NCBI GenBank assembly: GCA_025345505.1
Contig: JANVCC010000121.1
Coordinates: forward strand, 399,512-463,511
Origin: Todiramphus chloris collaris
Taxonomy: Eukaryota; Chordata; Aves; Coraciiformes; Alcedinidae
DNA length: 64,000 nucleotides
Direction: 5' to 3'
Part shown: piece by piece, positions 25,890 to 61,662 of the stretch
Layout of the letters: every line of letters starts with the position of its first letter
How positions within the stretch are numbered: the first letter of the stretch is position 1
The notes under the pieces: generated by a model
What the model was told of the DNA's origin: nothing
The model's database searches: none
The model's input: only the letters and a program-made list of their open reading frames with translations
Translations under genes and position numbers: made by a program

Positions 25890-27260
25890 CTTCTGCCATT
25901 ACCACTAACGCGCTCTCCCCCTTGCGACTCGGCGTTCTGCCCCTCAGGCCGGGGAGCGCATCCTGCTCCCTGCGGCTTCTGCCGGAGATCGGCCCTGGGC
26001 GCGGGGCGTGCTCAGGGCCCGGCTCCCCGGCCCGGGGATGGCGGGCGGGCGGGCAGCGCCTTCCCGTCCTCACCTGCCAGGGCGGGGGCGGCTGCAGCGG
26101 GGGAGGTCCCGCCACGTAACCGGGGCAGCGGCCGCCGCCGCCCCCCCTCTCGCGGGCCGAGGGCCGGCCGTGCCGGGGACAGGCACCGGGACAGGGGCAG
26201 GTCCGGGGCCGGCGCGGCCCCTCCCCTCCCCTCCTCTCCTCCTGCGCGGCGGGGCCGGGCCGCAGAAGTGGGGGAACCCGTTTGTCCGGTCTGACGACGG
26301 TCCCCGCGGGGAGGCCGGGCGGGAGCGGGGCCGTCGGAGGCGTGAGAGAGCCCGGAGCGAGCGAGCGAGCGGCGCCGGGACCCGCGCCCACAGGTGCTGC
26401 TGCCGGCGGGAGGGCTGGGTCCGCGCCGCTGCCGGGACCGGGGCGATGCCTCCGCCCGCTGTGCCCGCCGAGGGGATGCGGCTCCTGCCGAAACCCGGGC
26501 GGTTCGGTGCCGGGGAGCGGGGCAGCCCCGGCCCTTCTCGCCGGTCGCACAGCCCGGCGATGGGGGGGGCCGCCGTGCCGGGAGCGCGGGCCGGGCGCTG
26601 GCCGAGCCCCCGGAGCGGCTGCGCGGGCCGGGGAGCGCAGCGCGTTGTCCGGCAGGTACGTGGGTCCCGCTGGGCCGCCCGAGCGGCGCCGGGGGCTCCG
26701 GGGCAGAGCCGTGCCACAGACCGCCCCGCCGCTCCCGGGAGCGTGGAGCCGGCACCAGGGCGGCGCCCCAACGGTTTTCTTCCTCGGAGTGCCCCCTCCG
26801 CGAACCGAGGCGCGGTGGGCTGTTGCCGGGAGATGTGCCGGCTGAACGCCTCGGTCTGCGGGCCGGGGGTGCGAGGGCGGCCGTGGCTCTGCCGCGGGTG
26901 CCGCCGCTCTTTGCCTGGGCGGGGCCGGCCAGGGCAGCGCTTTTTCCATTGGGCCGCGGCGGTCCAGCAGCGCAGTGAGTATTTAAACGATGAAATACAT
27001 CCTCAGAGAAGAGCGGCTTCGTCAGGGGACCGCGAGGTGGCTGGTGCCCGGGCGGTCGGTGCGAGGGACCTTCTGCCAGGTGAGGCTTTCGCTTGCGCCC
27101 TGCCCTGCTCGGCCGGCGCGGCGGGGCCGGTGCCGTGGGGCTGCCGTGGGCACCCGCTGGGCTGCCCTGCGCGCTGACCCAGCTGCTGTGCTGGTACCTC
27201 CAGCCCACGCACGGGGCCTTTCTCTCCTCCGGGCCGGACGCTTCGGCACGTTTCAGCAGT
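25890..27260 (+). promoter_or_regulatory. CpG island, presumed ATP8B1 promoter and noncoding first exon
   Basis: About 1.4 kb is extremely GC-rich with very frequent CpG and many GC boxes, and it contrasts sharply with the AT-rich flanks. It is the only such island upstream of the ATP8B1 coding exons. An inverted CCAAT box (ATTGG) lies at 26948-26952. Three good splice donors could end an untranslated first exon: CAG|GTACGT at 26656, GCA|GTGAGT near 26974, and CCAG|GTGAGG at 27079. I cannot choose the transcription start or the donor actually used. Long open frames on both strands here come from low stop-codon frequency in GC-rich DNA. Assignment to ATP8B1 is inferred from position and orientation. 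Confidence 0.8.
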
Positions 27261-28649
27261 ATTGATCTAAACCCGCGCCGTGATTTGCATTTCTCTGTCT
27301 TCCCACCCAAAAGATGTGCATCAGTTCATCATCAAACTTACTGCAGCATCTCCCCTGTCTGAAACTTTGGTTAAGGAAAGAATAAGTATTTGCTGGGAGG
27401 TAAGGCATGGGGGAACAAATGTGTCCCTGAACTCTGGCAGATACCGACGTTTTACTGACCTGCTTTTGTGGCCTTGGGCTAGTTGCTCTGCTTCTGACTT
27501 TGGTCTCCTCTCCTCAATTGCTCATCAGTCAATGTTTATATAGCCTTTAGAGCACTCTTAGGTGTCCAGTTTAAGGAACCGTCACAATTCTGCAACAGAA
27601 AATATTGGAAAAGTTACTTGTGAGGTCAGTCACTCTCTTGAGGCATGAAAAGCATGTTTTGACCACCCCAAAATATCAGTATCTCATTTCCTACTGCTTT
27701 GTGCCTATATCTTAAATAGCATCCTTCTCTCTGAGCCTGAATGGAACTGTGTTAAATGGAGCAGCTAATGAAGCATTTCACCACTGGCTTGAATGTCAGG
27801 AGAAACAGTTTCAAACTGAAGAAGGCAATACTGTACAGGGAGCTCCCGGCAATAAATAGTTTCTGGTAATGAGTAACAGTGCGGTGTCTTTTATCTTGTG
27901 TGTTGTGGGGGTCTGGATGTAAACAGCTGAAGAGTGCCCTGGGCGAGCCAGTAGGTTGTACAGATAGCTGCCCTGGTGCTTGTGCAGCCCTACATCTGTA
28001 ACTGCTGCTGGAATCCTTGGGTTGTAACTCCCCGAGTAAAGGTCTGTGCTCAGATTTAATCACAACTTTCTGTTTGGTTTTGTTGTTTGTTTTTTTTATT
28101 GGTCTTTCTCTTCAAAGTCTGGTTCAGGTGTCAAGTGGTATTGGGTCATGTTGTGCTTTTCCCTGTCAGCTTCTGCACTACCATTACTGACATTGATGTT
28201 AAGAGTCTGGTTGCTTCTGTATCCGTCCCAGACCTGTATTTGTCTCTGTTACTTGTAGGTATCACAAAGATTATTTTCAGTAACTTTTAAACTGTTCTCT
28301 TCATTTAATTTTCCCTTGTGAGACAGACAGTGAGCGTTCTAGTCCCTTGCTTTGTAGTTTGTGATGTTGAATTCAAAAAGCCACTTACTTGCTGTGCATT
28401 GAAGCTATTTAAACTAGCTAGAAGTTATTTTCCGTGTTCTTTTGTTGTGGGTTTTATTTTGATGGCACAAGTAATCGTACTGGGCCAGAGAGTAATGTGC
28501 TACTTGCATTTAAGTATGGGGAGGGGGTTGATTAATTTTGTTTTGATTATGAGGGGGTTTGATGTTCTTGCTTGTCTGTTTCCTTTATATGGCCTCTGTT
28601 AAATGAAATGCTTTGTGTAGCTGTAATTGAATGCAGGATATTAGCCAGG

Positions 28650-28745
28650 AGCTTCTGAAACTTAACCCCAGCTCTGTCTGTGACTTACCCTATGGCCTTG
28701 GGCAAATCACTTAACCCCTCAGTGTTTCTGCACTTGTCGGGGTGA
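28650..28745 (+). mobile_element. MIR-like SINE remnant
   Basis: TGGCCTTGGGCAAATCACTT, then AACCCCTCAGTGTTTCTGCA, closely resembles the 3' half of a MIR element (CCTTGGGCAAGTCACTTAAC and on). It is an ancient amniote SINE in the 5'UTR intron. A weaker similar stretch lies near 27450-27525. Confidence 0.65.
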
Positions 28746-30085
28746 GGAACACGGTTCTCATTATACCCCACGAGACCGGCAGTTCAGGAGCACTCAGCCC
28801 TGCTTTGGAGGTGCAAGCTTACAAAACGGTCCTTTAAACTGTCGTGGTGTGTTTAGTACTGTGTGCTTCTTCTATCAGTTAGAAATAGGTAGAGATGGGC
28901 AATTTCAGCGAGTTGGTGGATGCTTTTGTTTACAAATGGTGCACAGTTATGCACAGGGAGATGTAAAGCAGCGGCAGCATCAAAAAGGGAAAAGAAAAAA
29001 AAAGAAAAAGTCAGTGGTTGGAAGAATAAACAGCGTGGAGAAAACAGGAAACAAATCAAGGGAAGAACCAGGTCGTTTGCCAAAGTGACTTTCTGCCGGA
29101 GGGAGGAAGAGAAGGTAGCGTGGAAGGGTTTGGAGAGCTAACCCGAAATCTCTCTACTTGTTAAGAGAGCTTTGCAGGGCAAAGCTACTGTCACTATTTG
29201 CCTAAAAGAAATTTCATTTTGTTATTGCATGTGCATAGTCCCATTGAGGTGGAGCTCGGCCAAGAAACCATTGTCTGACCTTGTTTCTTTACAGATGGAA
29301 CCTAATTTGAAGTCTGGTGCAGGGGATTCCTCTTGAGCGACTGGTGGTCTCTGAGCTGACGGTACAAGCGCTTCAAGCTACGTCTGTAATGCAGTCCCTT
29401 GGTCCAGTCACAGACTGCGTTGGATAAAGGTCAGTTTGGGAGAATATCTTTAATGTCCGTTTCAGATGCTGCCAGGAAAGGTGTATTACGTGTAATATCC
29501 AACCTCGTTAGCAGGAAGTAACCTTTATTTTCCCCAGTAAAATGTAACTGTTGGTTTTGTTGGGGAGGGTAATATCTAGGAAAATACCTCTGTTTAGTTC
29601 CAAAAACTTTCCATACCAAACAATGTGGTTTATGTGTGCACAAAAATAATTACTTTTTCCTTTTTTAAAACAAAGCTATGATGTTCTATAACATGAACCT
29701 TGAAAAGCAAGGTTACAGCCTCTGTAAAAGGCACGTTGAAATCCCTTCAGAGTACACTCAAACCTACAGCTTGAACAAAGGTTACCAACTTGCTTATCTT
29801 CTGCAGAGATAACTTGTCTTGACTTGGACTTTAAATGATGGGACATCTGCATACCTGTTAATGAAAAATCCTTGTGTAGATAATGGTTAAAATTATCATT
29901 TTGTTGCTGCAAGGGGCCCATCTTCATCTTCAGTCTCCATCTTCAGCCGTCCTTGCTTAGCCTCAGGCATCTTGGACTGTAGGCTGTGGTTCTCTCTTTG
30001 TTGTTGTTGTTTTCTGTTAAATCGAAGTCGATGACTTAATCTCTTCCTTGTGTACAGTCCGTTGTCTCATCTTGATCAACTCACC

Positions 30086-30133
30086 TATACAGGAATGTTC
30101 TTATACAGGAATGTTCTTACACAGGAATGTCCT
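30086..30133. repeat. 16-bp tandem repeat, three copies
   Basis: TATACAGGAATGTTCT occurs at 30086 and 30102 exactly, with a third copy at 30118 (TACACAGGAATGTCCT) carrying two changes. Confidence 0.85.
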
Positions 30134-31148
30134 TCATATTCATTTTCATTCGTAGCAAGCTTAACATTTTAATAGGAAGCTGTATCAGTGAGGACCCGGT
30201 GGGCACCAGTGTAATCCTCGTGCTTCCTCTATCAGGAAGGTGCATTGCTTTGGTTTTGAAATGAGGTACAAATGAAAAAATCTCTTGGGCTGGAAGTAGT
30301 CCGGTTGCATACGTCCTCAAACCTCGCAGTCCAAAAAGGTATAGCTGGAACAGCTTTCTGGAAACACCTTTTTTAAATGAGTGTTTGCCCTCGGTACATC
30401 ATAGGAGGCTGGGTGTGTGTGTTCTGACTGCAGTATGAGCTGAGGGAGATGCCGTGGCTGTCTGGCTGTACTGTGCCAAGGCGTTCCTTCGTGGCAGAAC
30501 AGCCCTGCTCTAGCACCCGCGTTTTGCCGAAGCAGTTTGTTTATGTAGAGGGAAATGACAGGGTGAATTTGCTTACGTCTGTATTTCTCCAGCACCCTTA
30601 CTCTGCACAATTATGGCCGTTGTCTTTTCCCACCTCGCACACGGGGGAGTTGATAAATGTAGCAGTAAAGTTTTGAGTGTGGCAGGCTGATGGCCCTCTG
30701 GCCTGTAGCTGTGCACGGGCCGCTCTCCACCAGCTCTCTGCACCGTGGTATTCCCAGGTTTTTATCCTGCCGCTGACATTTCAAAATTGATGGTAAGGGG
30801 AGATACAGAGAAGTCAATTGTTCGCTAGAGTTCACATCTTCAGGTCTTCTTCCTTTGGTGGATATTAGTGCTGATGTTGCTGCTCACTCTCTGTTAGTGC
30901 GCAGGTTGTGTAAGGTGCATTGTTTCCGATCAAAAGATACAACAAGTTGTTAAACCGATGATGCTAATGTTTGTGGAAAGTGAAATGGACCTCTGCTGTT
31001 CAGACTAAGTTCTAAGTAGCTTCTGCACAATTTGTGGTTACAAACTGCTTGAAATGATGTTTGTAACAGATGTGTTCTCCGAGGTAAGATGAGGTGCCGT
31101 TGTGAATCAGAACAGATATGCTTCACGTTTAAAACTTGTGCGTATGTA

Positions 31149-31172
31149 TTTATACACGCATATGTGTATAAA
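31149..31172. repeat. Inverted repeat, 9-bp perfect arms
   Basis: TTTATACAC (31149-31157) pairs with GTGTATAAA (31164-31172) around a 6-nt loop. It may be chance in AT-rich DNA. Confidence 0.5.
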
Positions 31173-34100
31173 ACTAGGGGCTGGAAGAACAACAGCAGCA
31201 GATGACACAGCCAAGCTGACTCGTGTGAGACCTATTGCTTACCAAAGGGGGTCTCTGTGGATTTCTGATGCTGCAGTGACAGCCCAAGTCTCCGAAAGCA
31301 CTGTTTGAATCTTTTGTGGTTCTTCCGTGTGGTGAGAGTCTTGAACTTGTCAGGTACTACGTATGCTCCAGTATCTTGGGGTTTAGAGGTGTACTACTTT
31401 GCCATCAGTATTTTATCTCTAGCCATATTTCAGTCACTTGAATTTTAACCTTTTTTGATGGGAATCCTGAGTCACCGTATGTTAGGCACGTGTTGGCAGT
31501 TTCAAGGTGGGAACTTTCTCTGGGGTCATAGAGCAATGAAGAAGGTGTGTAGGGTCAGGAGTCTGTTTCCTTACTACCTCGGTTTCGATTAGCTTACGCT
31601 CTCAAAAGTAGTTTGAGCATAGTTGTTTCAGAAAAGTGTGCCTGAGTGTCAGACATGGAATGGCTGAGCTGTGGAGCTCTGGCACACAAGCAAGCCTCTG
31701 CTGATCTCTGGTCTGCTGTATTTCCATTGGAGCGATCCGGCTATAGGCTGATGTGTTTGCAGTGCCCGCTGTAGGTGGTCAGCAGTCTCTGGGAACTGGG
31801 GTGTGCCTCTGCACCAGCTGCCAGGAACCCAGTTGTCTGTGGTGGCTGGGCAGAGTCTGCCTGTCCATCATTTAACATGTTGCCAAGCTCTGCCTTTTCT
31901 GATCACCACTGGGAGCACTTGGGGTGGTACTGAAGGGCGCTCACTGTGTATGGTACGCTCTGAATTACAAGCTATGCTTTTTCGCCTGCTGCAGAGTGTG
32001 TTTGGTTGACCTAGAAGAGTTGAGGCTTCAGCCTTGGGATTCAGTTTACCCCACTTCTAATGTACAACATTGATGGTACTTGATGGAGGCCACCTCAGAT
32101 GAGCAAGAGCACGCCTCTGGTCACAGCCGACTTAAAATTGTTATCAGAACTCCTGAGGTTGCCTTTCCCTGAGGCCTTTCAAGAGCTGGACTTCACCATG
32201 GTCATGGAATCCCGTAAGGATGTATACAAAAGTCAGTATGTTTCAGAACAAATGATGGATAGAAATCGGTCCCCTTGATGATGTAATTTTGGGTGTGTTC
32301 AATTCTCCTAAAGTAGTCATTCAGTGAAGTAAATGAAACTGTTACGTAGCTATTAGTAGCTATATAAGTTGATTGGCTTCAAGCATGTGATTTGCATGGC
32401 AGTCTAACCGAAGCTTAGCTTGTTTGCAGTGAAGGTTATTTCCTTGGCCCGTTCGTGCTGATTCATGGTATTTCAAGTAACTGCTTTATTTTTATGAAAA
32501 TGTCATAAAGATTAGCTAGGAGGTTTGAGTTGATCAAAAGATACTTTTATCTGCCTGTCCAAACATGTTATGAAGAAAATTTCTTATCTGTTTTGAGTAA
32601 TATGTGATCTGTCTCATGTTTTGGAAGCAAGTCTAGTTTTATTATTTGCCTCTCTCCTTGTAGAAGCTGTTGTTACAGGCAGATTAGTTGATTAATACAT
32701 TTTTAATGAAGGACGATACTCTATTAAAGCATTTGGCCGGGCTCACTGAACTGAGGATAGAAATGCAATATCCTGCCATCGAAGGACTTGGTTCCGACTG
32801 CTGCTTTGTGACAATTGGAGAGCGAGGAGGAACTGCAGAGGCGTTAACTGAGCCCGACGTGCTGATTATCAGGCTGGGAGATGGGCTGCCTTGCAGCATC
32901 CTGAGGTAGCAGTTCACCTGGAGATCCTGTAACCCTCACCTACAGCTATTATCTCATTTGTTGTTTGAACCAGCCAGCGACGGTGGAAAGTTAGGTGGCA
33001 GCTGCTTCTTTTGGCTGTGGGAATTTCACTTCACAAAGAAAATAGCTACTGGTTTTGTTTCTCCTGATACTTAAAGAGCCCTCTGAATTTGTGCGGTGAG
33101 AAGTTGGGCTCCTTGTGGGCTTTACTACCCCTTCCTCTGTGCTTCACAGTATAAAAACATATTGCATTTAAACAGCTGCATTGGACATATTCATCCCGTA
33201 ACTCCCTGGAATCCTCTCTCTTTTTCTTATGCCTTAAACCCAGCAGTAGCTGGTAATAGCTACAGGAATTGATGCCACCAGCTGAGAAAAAACAAACTTT
33301 GCAGGTTGACCAGACGAACCATCCATATGCTTTGAATTGTGCTGCTTGTGACCTCTGTTCTGTTTTAAGCCCATTTGTTTTCCTGCAGTTTGAAGCCCAT
33401 TGCTGCCTTTTTTAGGTGGAGAGTCCTGGCCTTAAGCTAAAGTGTGTGCACCTCTGTATACCTCCTCTTTTTTCTGAAGCAGTCTCTGTTCCTGCGAGTT
33501 AAGCTGAATTTGCTGGCTGTGTTAGCAGTGCGCAGCGGTGGGGAGTACCCGAGTCGTGCCTCGGGGTGCCCTGCCCGGCTGCTTCAGGGCCCATTTGCCA
33601 GTCAGGTTTACAGAATGGGCATCTGCATTAGATACTTTGCTTTATCTCTGCAGTGTTGGAAAGTATGAATAAAATGACCCATAGGAACAGTTGTTTTGTT
33701 TTGCTTGCCCAGGACTTGATATTGGTGACCGGGTTATTTTAAAAGAAGCGAAACTGGAACCTTACCCAGGAGTGGGTCCGGAGCTGTCTTTTCCATGACG
33801 AAGTTCAGTTCTCAAACATATTAGAGCTGTTCTTGGATTTTCCATCCAGGGGCACATCTTTATTCTCAAAGCCACCAGGACGTAAGCTGGGCTATGGACT
33901 TGAGTCTCTGAAATACAGGTGTCTGCTTTGAGAGAGCCATCAGGGTGCTCTGTGGGCTCTGTCCTCTGTTCGGGTTGTTGGGACTGGAGTCCTGCAGGTG
34001 TCCGTTCACTCGCTCTATTTACCTGTTTTTGTTTCATGCTCCCTTTTTAGCTTAAAATCTGAATTATTCTCAAGATGAACAATGGGTTACAGCTGAAGAT

Positions 34101-37100
34101 GGCAGAATAATTACTTCTGTCTCTTAGGAGAAAATGTAATTAGAGTAATCGTGGATTTGCTAGAAAGTCCTTGGAGGAATCCCCCTCAGGAGATGAATAT
34201 GCTAGATGTGCTATTCTGGCTGCAGTTTGGAGGTGCACGTTCAGTCCTCCTGGGAGCAGGTTTTGGTTTTCAGTGTTTCTCTAGTAACACATAGTAAAGA
34301 AATAAATCTAGTAAGTACAGGAAAGCTTTTAAAAACGTGCAAAGTGGTGAACATGGAAAATTCATATTTTTTTTTTTATTATTTTGTTGTTACTGTTTTG
34401 CAACACTGTTCCTGCTGACAAGGAAAATAAGTAGCACGTGAGCACGCTGCAGCTTCAGGTAGAGTCCTGGCTTTAGAATGTTTGAACAGTTTCCCAAGGA
34501 AGACTGAGCTACATTCTCATGTTATTGAACAGGATGTTGGTGTGGCCATATTTCGGAACTACAGTTTTGCTGGTGTATTGGAGCAGACTTCCCTCTGTGT
34601 TCAGCAAAACGCGTTTCCTTGTTTCACAGCCCTGCGCAGCCTGACAGCTTTGTGTTTGGCTTGCGTTGTTAATGGCTCGCCAGGTGATTGCGAGGGCTCA
34701 GTGTTTGCTTTGCCTTGGCAGCGATCAGTCAGCTGCTGTTCAGGTTTCCACACGTGATCCCCTCGACAGGTGCCCAAGAAAGGCTTTGTTCAAGGGTATA
34801 TGGAACCAGGAAGCTCGTTTGCATTTACCTGGTCTTTGCTTTGGTTTGTTTTTCTCTTCTTTGATGTGCAGTGATGGCTCTTGTAATCCTTTGAGAGTGA
34901 AGAAGTATGGGACAAACCCAAAATATCTGAGGATCAGGCCTTTTGTTTGTTGCTTTTTTTAAATGCACAGTTAGACATCAGTGAAACATCTTGATATAGC
35001 TTTTGTTTGTCCTATTTTAAACCCAGAGACCTGAAGTAGTTCAAAAAGGTCTCTCTGAGCTTGTGTCTTGTACTATGAGTGTGTTTTATGACTCTTCCTT
35101 GAAATATTGATGTGGCTATGTTCAAAAGCAACAGTCTGTGGCAAGGTTTGAGACACCATCGTGCTAGGCGCTGTGTGATCGTGCGAGCTTGTTGCGCAGA
35201 GCAGCGTGCTGAGGAGGTGATGGCAGGGTGTGGGCTGTGCACATGTTGTGGTGGGACTGATGGCCGATTGTCAGGCTCGTTCTGCTTCACATCATCCTTT
35301 TTTACAGCCACAATGAATGAATTCTGAGAGTAGATCTTTTTAAGAGTGGACCATTGTTTTTATTTTATTTCAGCCTTGTATATAAATAGTTTTTCTCCTG
35401 TGTGGCATAGCTATTATAGTTTGTAGAGCATTTTTAAATTGTGCTGCCTTTTTTTTCTCTTCAGAGTAGTGATCACTGCGAAAATCAGCAGCGGCCACCT
35501 CTCTTCCCGCTGTGTTCGATTCACCTTTGGTTTCTGTGTGTCTGTCCTGCACCCAGGTCCCCTGGAGCTGCTCTCCTCTCTTTCTATCCATTGCTGGCTC
35601 AGTATTAGTTGGCATCTCTGCTGCTCCATGCTGTCGGTTCCTCCCGTCTCCTCTTTCACCTCGTGATTGCTCTCCACCTTCCTCTGAACTTCTGACATCG
35701 CTTTGACGTCCCAGCTAGCCCTTTTCATGCAGACTAGGTGTCAAGAAACTTAACTCTAAACCAATTTGTCACCCTGTCACTGGAGGACTCCTTCGTGCTC
35801 AGCCCCACGACACCTCTCACTCTCTTCTGACCACCAGTGCCCTTCTGCAGTCTCCCAGCCAGCCACGGGCTCCTGTGCTGCCCCGTGCTCACCAGCAGCC
35901 TCTCCTGTGCTTGCCGCGGGGCCGCTGCTGGTCCCCAGGGGCAGGGTACGTACAGAGCGGGCAGGCAGAGATGCTTCCAGGAGGCTCTGCTGGCCTCTGG
36001 GGATGTTAGTGATGGGGTTGCTGGGGGCAGAGACGGTGCTGTCTGCGTTCCCTGGTGTCGGGGTTAGTAACGGCTGCCTGAAATACCCACTCATGTGTGG
36101 TTTTGTTGCCTTTGCAGCAAGGATAATGGCACAGCCTGCAGTGCAGAGTGCCTCAGAGGACGGGGTTGTGCTGCCTGAGGGGTAACAGTTAATGAGATCT
36201 TCTCTGTTAGGTGTCTTCCAGCTGGCAGTTCAGCTCTTGGAGGAGGTGAAGTGAATACAACTGGTTTGAACTTGCCCCCCCCAACAAACCAGTGTGCTGG
36301 TGTTCCCTGCAAGTATCATGGCCTGCCTCTGTTTGTATTTTAGGTATTTCCATTTAGCTATGCATCTGTAATAGAAAACAAATGCAGGGTTTTTTTTTTT
36401 AACATCTCACCTAACCCTTTGCATGATGAATTAGCTCATTAATCAGTTAATGAGTAAAGATTAAGAGAGACTGTGTGTGCGCCAGCGGTATGAGCTTATT
36501 TTGTCTTGGTGCGAGAGCAATTCCAAGAGCCCCTGGTATTTTTTGTTTTAAGGGCTGTGCATATAAAGATCGTCAGCTCTTCCCCCAGGAGCCCCCACAT
36601 GAGGTATTAGTAGGGCAGGGTCCTTGACTGCCGCAGGGCTTTGCGCAGTCATGTGTGGCTTATATGTATTTGAAGAGGAATGGAACGTTACATCCTGCTC
36701 TAAAGGACTTGCTCTAACGTTCCAGCAAGTCGGGATCGAAAACATAAGGAATTGCTTCTGTCTGAGCAGATGTTCTGTGCAAAGAAGAACTGAGTGTTTG
36801 TCAACCCCAAAGCAGAGGTGTGGGTGAAGAGCCCAACCCTGGCTTGCTGTCAAAGCAAAGGCTTTGCTGGCTAGAGGCAGGACTGTCCATAGCCCTGTTT
36901 GGGTAGACAAAACCGGGAAGAAGTCTGTGTGCTGGCAGTGAGCACTGCTCGGCGTGGGGGGGGTTAGGGGGCAAGGCTGGTGCCCGGTTCAGCAGCGCAT
37001 GCCTGGCTTGCCCAGGGAGCGGAACTGTGCTGTGCCCTGGGGGCCCCTGAGCCCCGAGTGTCCGGGCAGCTGCGGCAGCGTGCCTTTGGCACCGCGAGGC

Positions 37101-39082
37101 TCCGCAGCAGCCGTACGGCCACTGTACGCGAGGGACTGCCTGGGTTGCCTCACGGACCCGTTCCCGGGTGGCGTCTGTACGAGCTGTTCTGGCCCTGTGG
37201 ATTAAGTTCTTAATGAGAGGTTGCTCTGCAGATAAATTTTTGGTTTGGGTTTCTGGTTAATCCTTTTTTTCCTTTTTATATCAGGTGGACAATGAGATTT
37301 GATGAGGTGGTAGTTGAGAAAGAACAAAAGCAGGAAAAAGAGGAGAAATAAACCAAAATACCACAGAGAGATATTCAGGTGCCTGAGCTTGAATCTCTTT
37401 CGTCTTGGGGTGAATTCCCTAGCTCTATTTAGGCTATTTAGGAAAACAAAGGATCTTTTCAGAAAAGTTTCAGGTTCCCCAACTGTGTCAGCGCCTTGCT
37501 GTCATCTTCCCAGCCAATCGCCTCAGTGAGCAGCCTCTAACTGTTTCAGCGGGTCTCTGTATTAATTTGTGTTAAATCAAACTGTGAGTTCATGCACTAC
37601 CTGGTGGTTCTGGTTTATTTTGTAAAGGGGCAGGCTTGGAACAGCCTGCGTGCTGGGCGAGCGCTGCTGTGCTGCGGCTCACCGGCGTTGCGTGCGTTGG
37701 GCTCCCGGCCAACAGCTGCGTCATTTGAGTAGCATATTAAGTGCTCGTGTAATATTTATGTCTCCCTTATAAGAGCTATTTAGGACAAGAGACAATTCAG
37801 CTTTGCAAAAATAGAAACTAAGGCAGATGTTGAGAGGGTTTGGTGTCAGCCCCAATGATTGATGTTTTGTTAGCGATGGCGTGTGGGCTGTAGGGTGGCA
37901 CTGGCCTTCCTTTGCACCACCTGGCTATGGCTGCAGGATGGGTCAGCTGTGATCCTTTAACTTGGTTCTACATTTAAGTTGCCAGGGAGCAGCAAGAGCA
38001 GGGCTGCTCCCCATGGGAAAGCAAGTGACAGGCTCCTGGGGTGCATGAGGCAAGCAGGACAGACCCCGAGACGGTGGACAGGTCCAGTCAGAGTCCAGGC
38101 CATAAGGTAATGCCATGGTGATGAGGCATGTCCAGGGTCAAGCTGGGAAGTTGTGAGATTCAGGGTTAGGATCGGGCCCAGCGATGGCCAGAGGGGTCCA
38201 CGCTGTTGAGGCAGAGCCAAAGGGGACACGGTCATGGCCACAGCTCACCTGGAGACTGGCCTTCCTCCGATGCAGCTCAGACATATTTGTGATACTGATT
38301 AACCAGGCAAATGTAGATGAAGACCACCTAGGAATGCTGCAGGTGGTTATTGGTAGGTGGTGGTCGGAGAGGGGTTACACACGAGTGGATGGCTTCTGGA
38401 TTTTGTTGTCAAGCAGTTAACTGGATGCTGCCTGTCACCCCAGGGAGCTTAAATTGTAGAAGCTTTCTCAGAAATCTAGAAGTGCTGGAGAAGGCTGGGA
38501 TCCCCTACTGCGTGTCTTGCCTCCGTCTGAGATTGCAGCCAGCTGCAGCAGCCCAAGGCACAAGAACATCAGGCATCTTTCAAGAGCTGTAATTTAAATA
38601 AACTTTATGGAAAGTGGAGATCCCAGTTTGGGAGATAATGTGCTAGTGCTCAAGGGTTAGGGAGCTCATGCACTTTCTGCACAGCTTCAGGCAGAGGTAC
38701 ACATGTACACGTCACAGCTTCAACTGGCTGGTCTGGTGTGTTGAACCACAAATTAGATATGAACTTCCTCGGGTATTTGGACACTGAGATGTGGGATCTT
38801 GCAAGGGAAACACTGACGTGCAGGGCATTCCTCAGTCTGTCACGCGAGCACACGTAATTACACATAGCAGAATGATAATGAAGGACTTGCTGTGAAAATA
38901 ACTGCCTCATGACTTCAGTCTGGGCTTGAAAACCGAGCCAGTGCCCTATGCTGTTCCAGGGAAGCTGGTGGCTTTGGGTGACCAGCAGCAACAGAGTAAA
39001 ATGATGGAGACATGGTTTCCAGTGCTTGCTACACTGACTGTTTTCCCTAACTTGTGTAAAATGCTCACAGGGCGCTAGCAGC

Positions 39083-61662
<22,580 letters not shown>

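Larger units (their letters stand above)
9300..25890. other. Intergenic DNA upstream of ATP8B1 (right part)
   Basis: No gene can be supported. It holds a CR1 scrap (12776), a C/T tract (18800), two G-quadruplex motifs (24674), a small repeat (25595), and AT-rich blocks at 11440-11870 and 19230-19680 that resemble noncoding conserved elements. GC-rich patches near 12.0, 15.5 and 22.7 kb carry open frames on both strands but no gene signals. Confidence 0.55.
27270..39070 (+). other. ATP8B1 5'UTR intron (about 12 kb)
   Basis: This is the interval between the CpG island and the acceptor CTCACAG|GG at 39070, which opens the first coding exon. It contains no recognisable coding exon. Supported contents are a MIR-like fragment (28650-28745), a 16-bp triple repeat (30086-30133), a hairpin (31149-31172) and one exon-like segment (29295-29429) that may be an extra untranslated exon. 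From 37.9 to 38.3 kb there is G-rich sequence that could be an old repeat, but I cannot name it. The rest shows nothing I can support. Confidence 0.65.

Noticed and set aside
26008-27310. Very long open frames on both strands (up to about 430 codons) between 25.7 and 27.3 kb
   Set aside because: They overlap one another in several frames inside a CpG island where stop codons are rare, their composition is Pro/Arg/Gly/Ala-rich, and none resembles a protein family.
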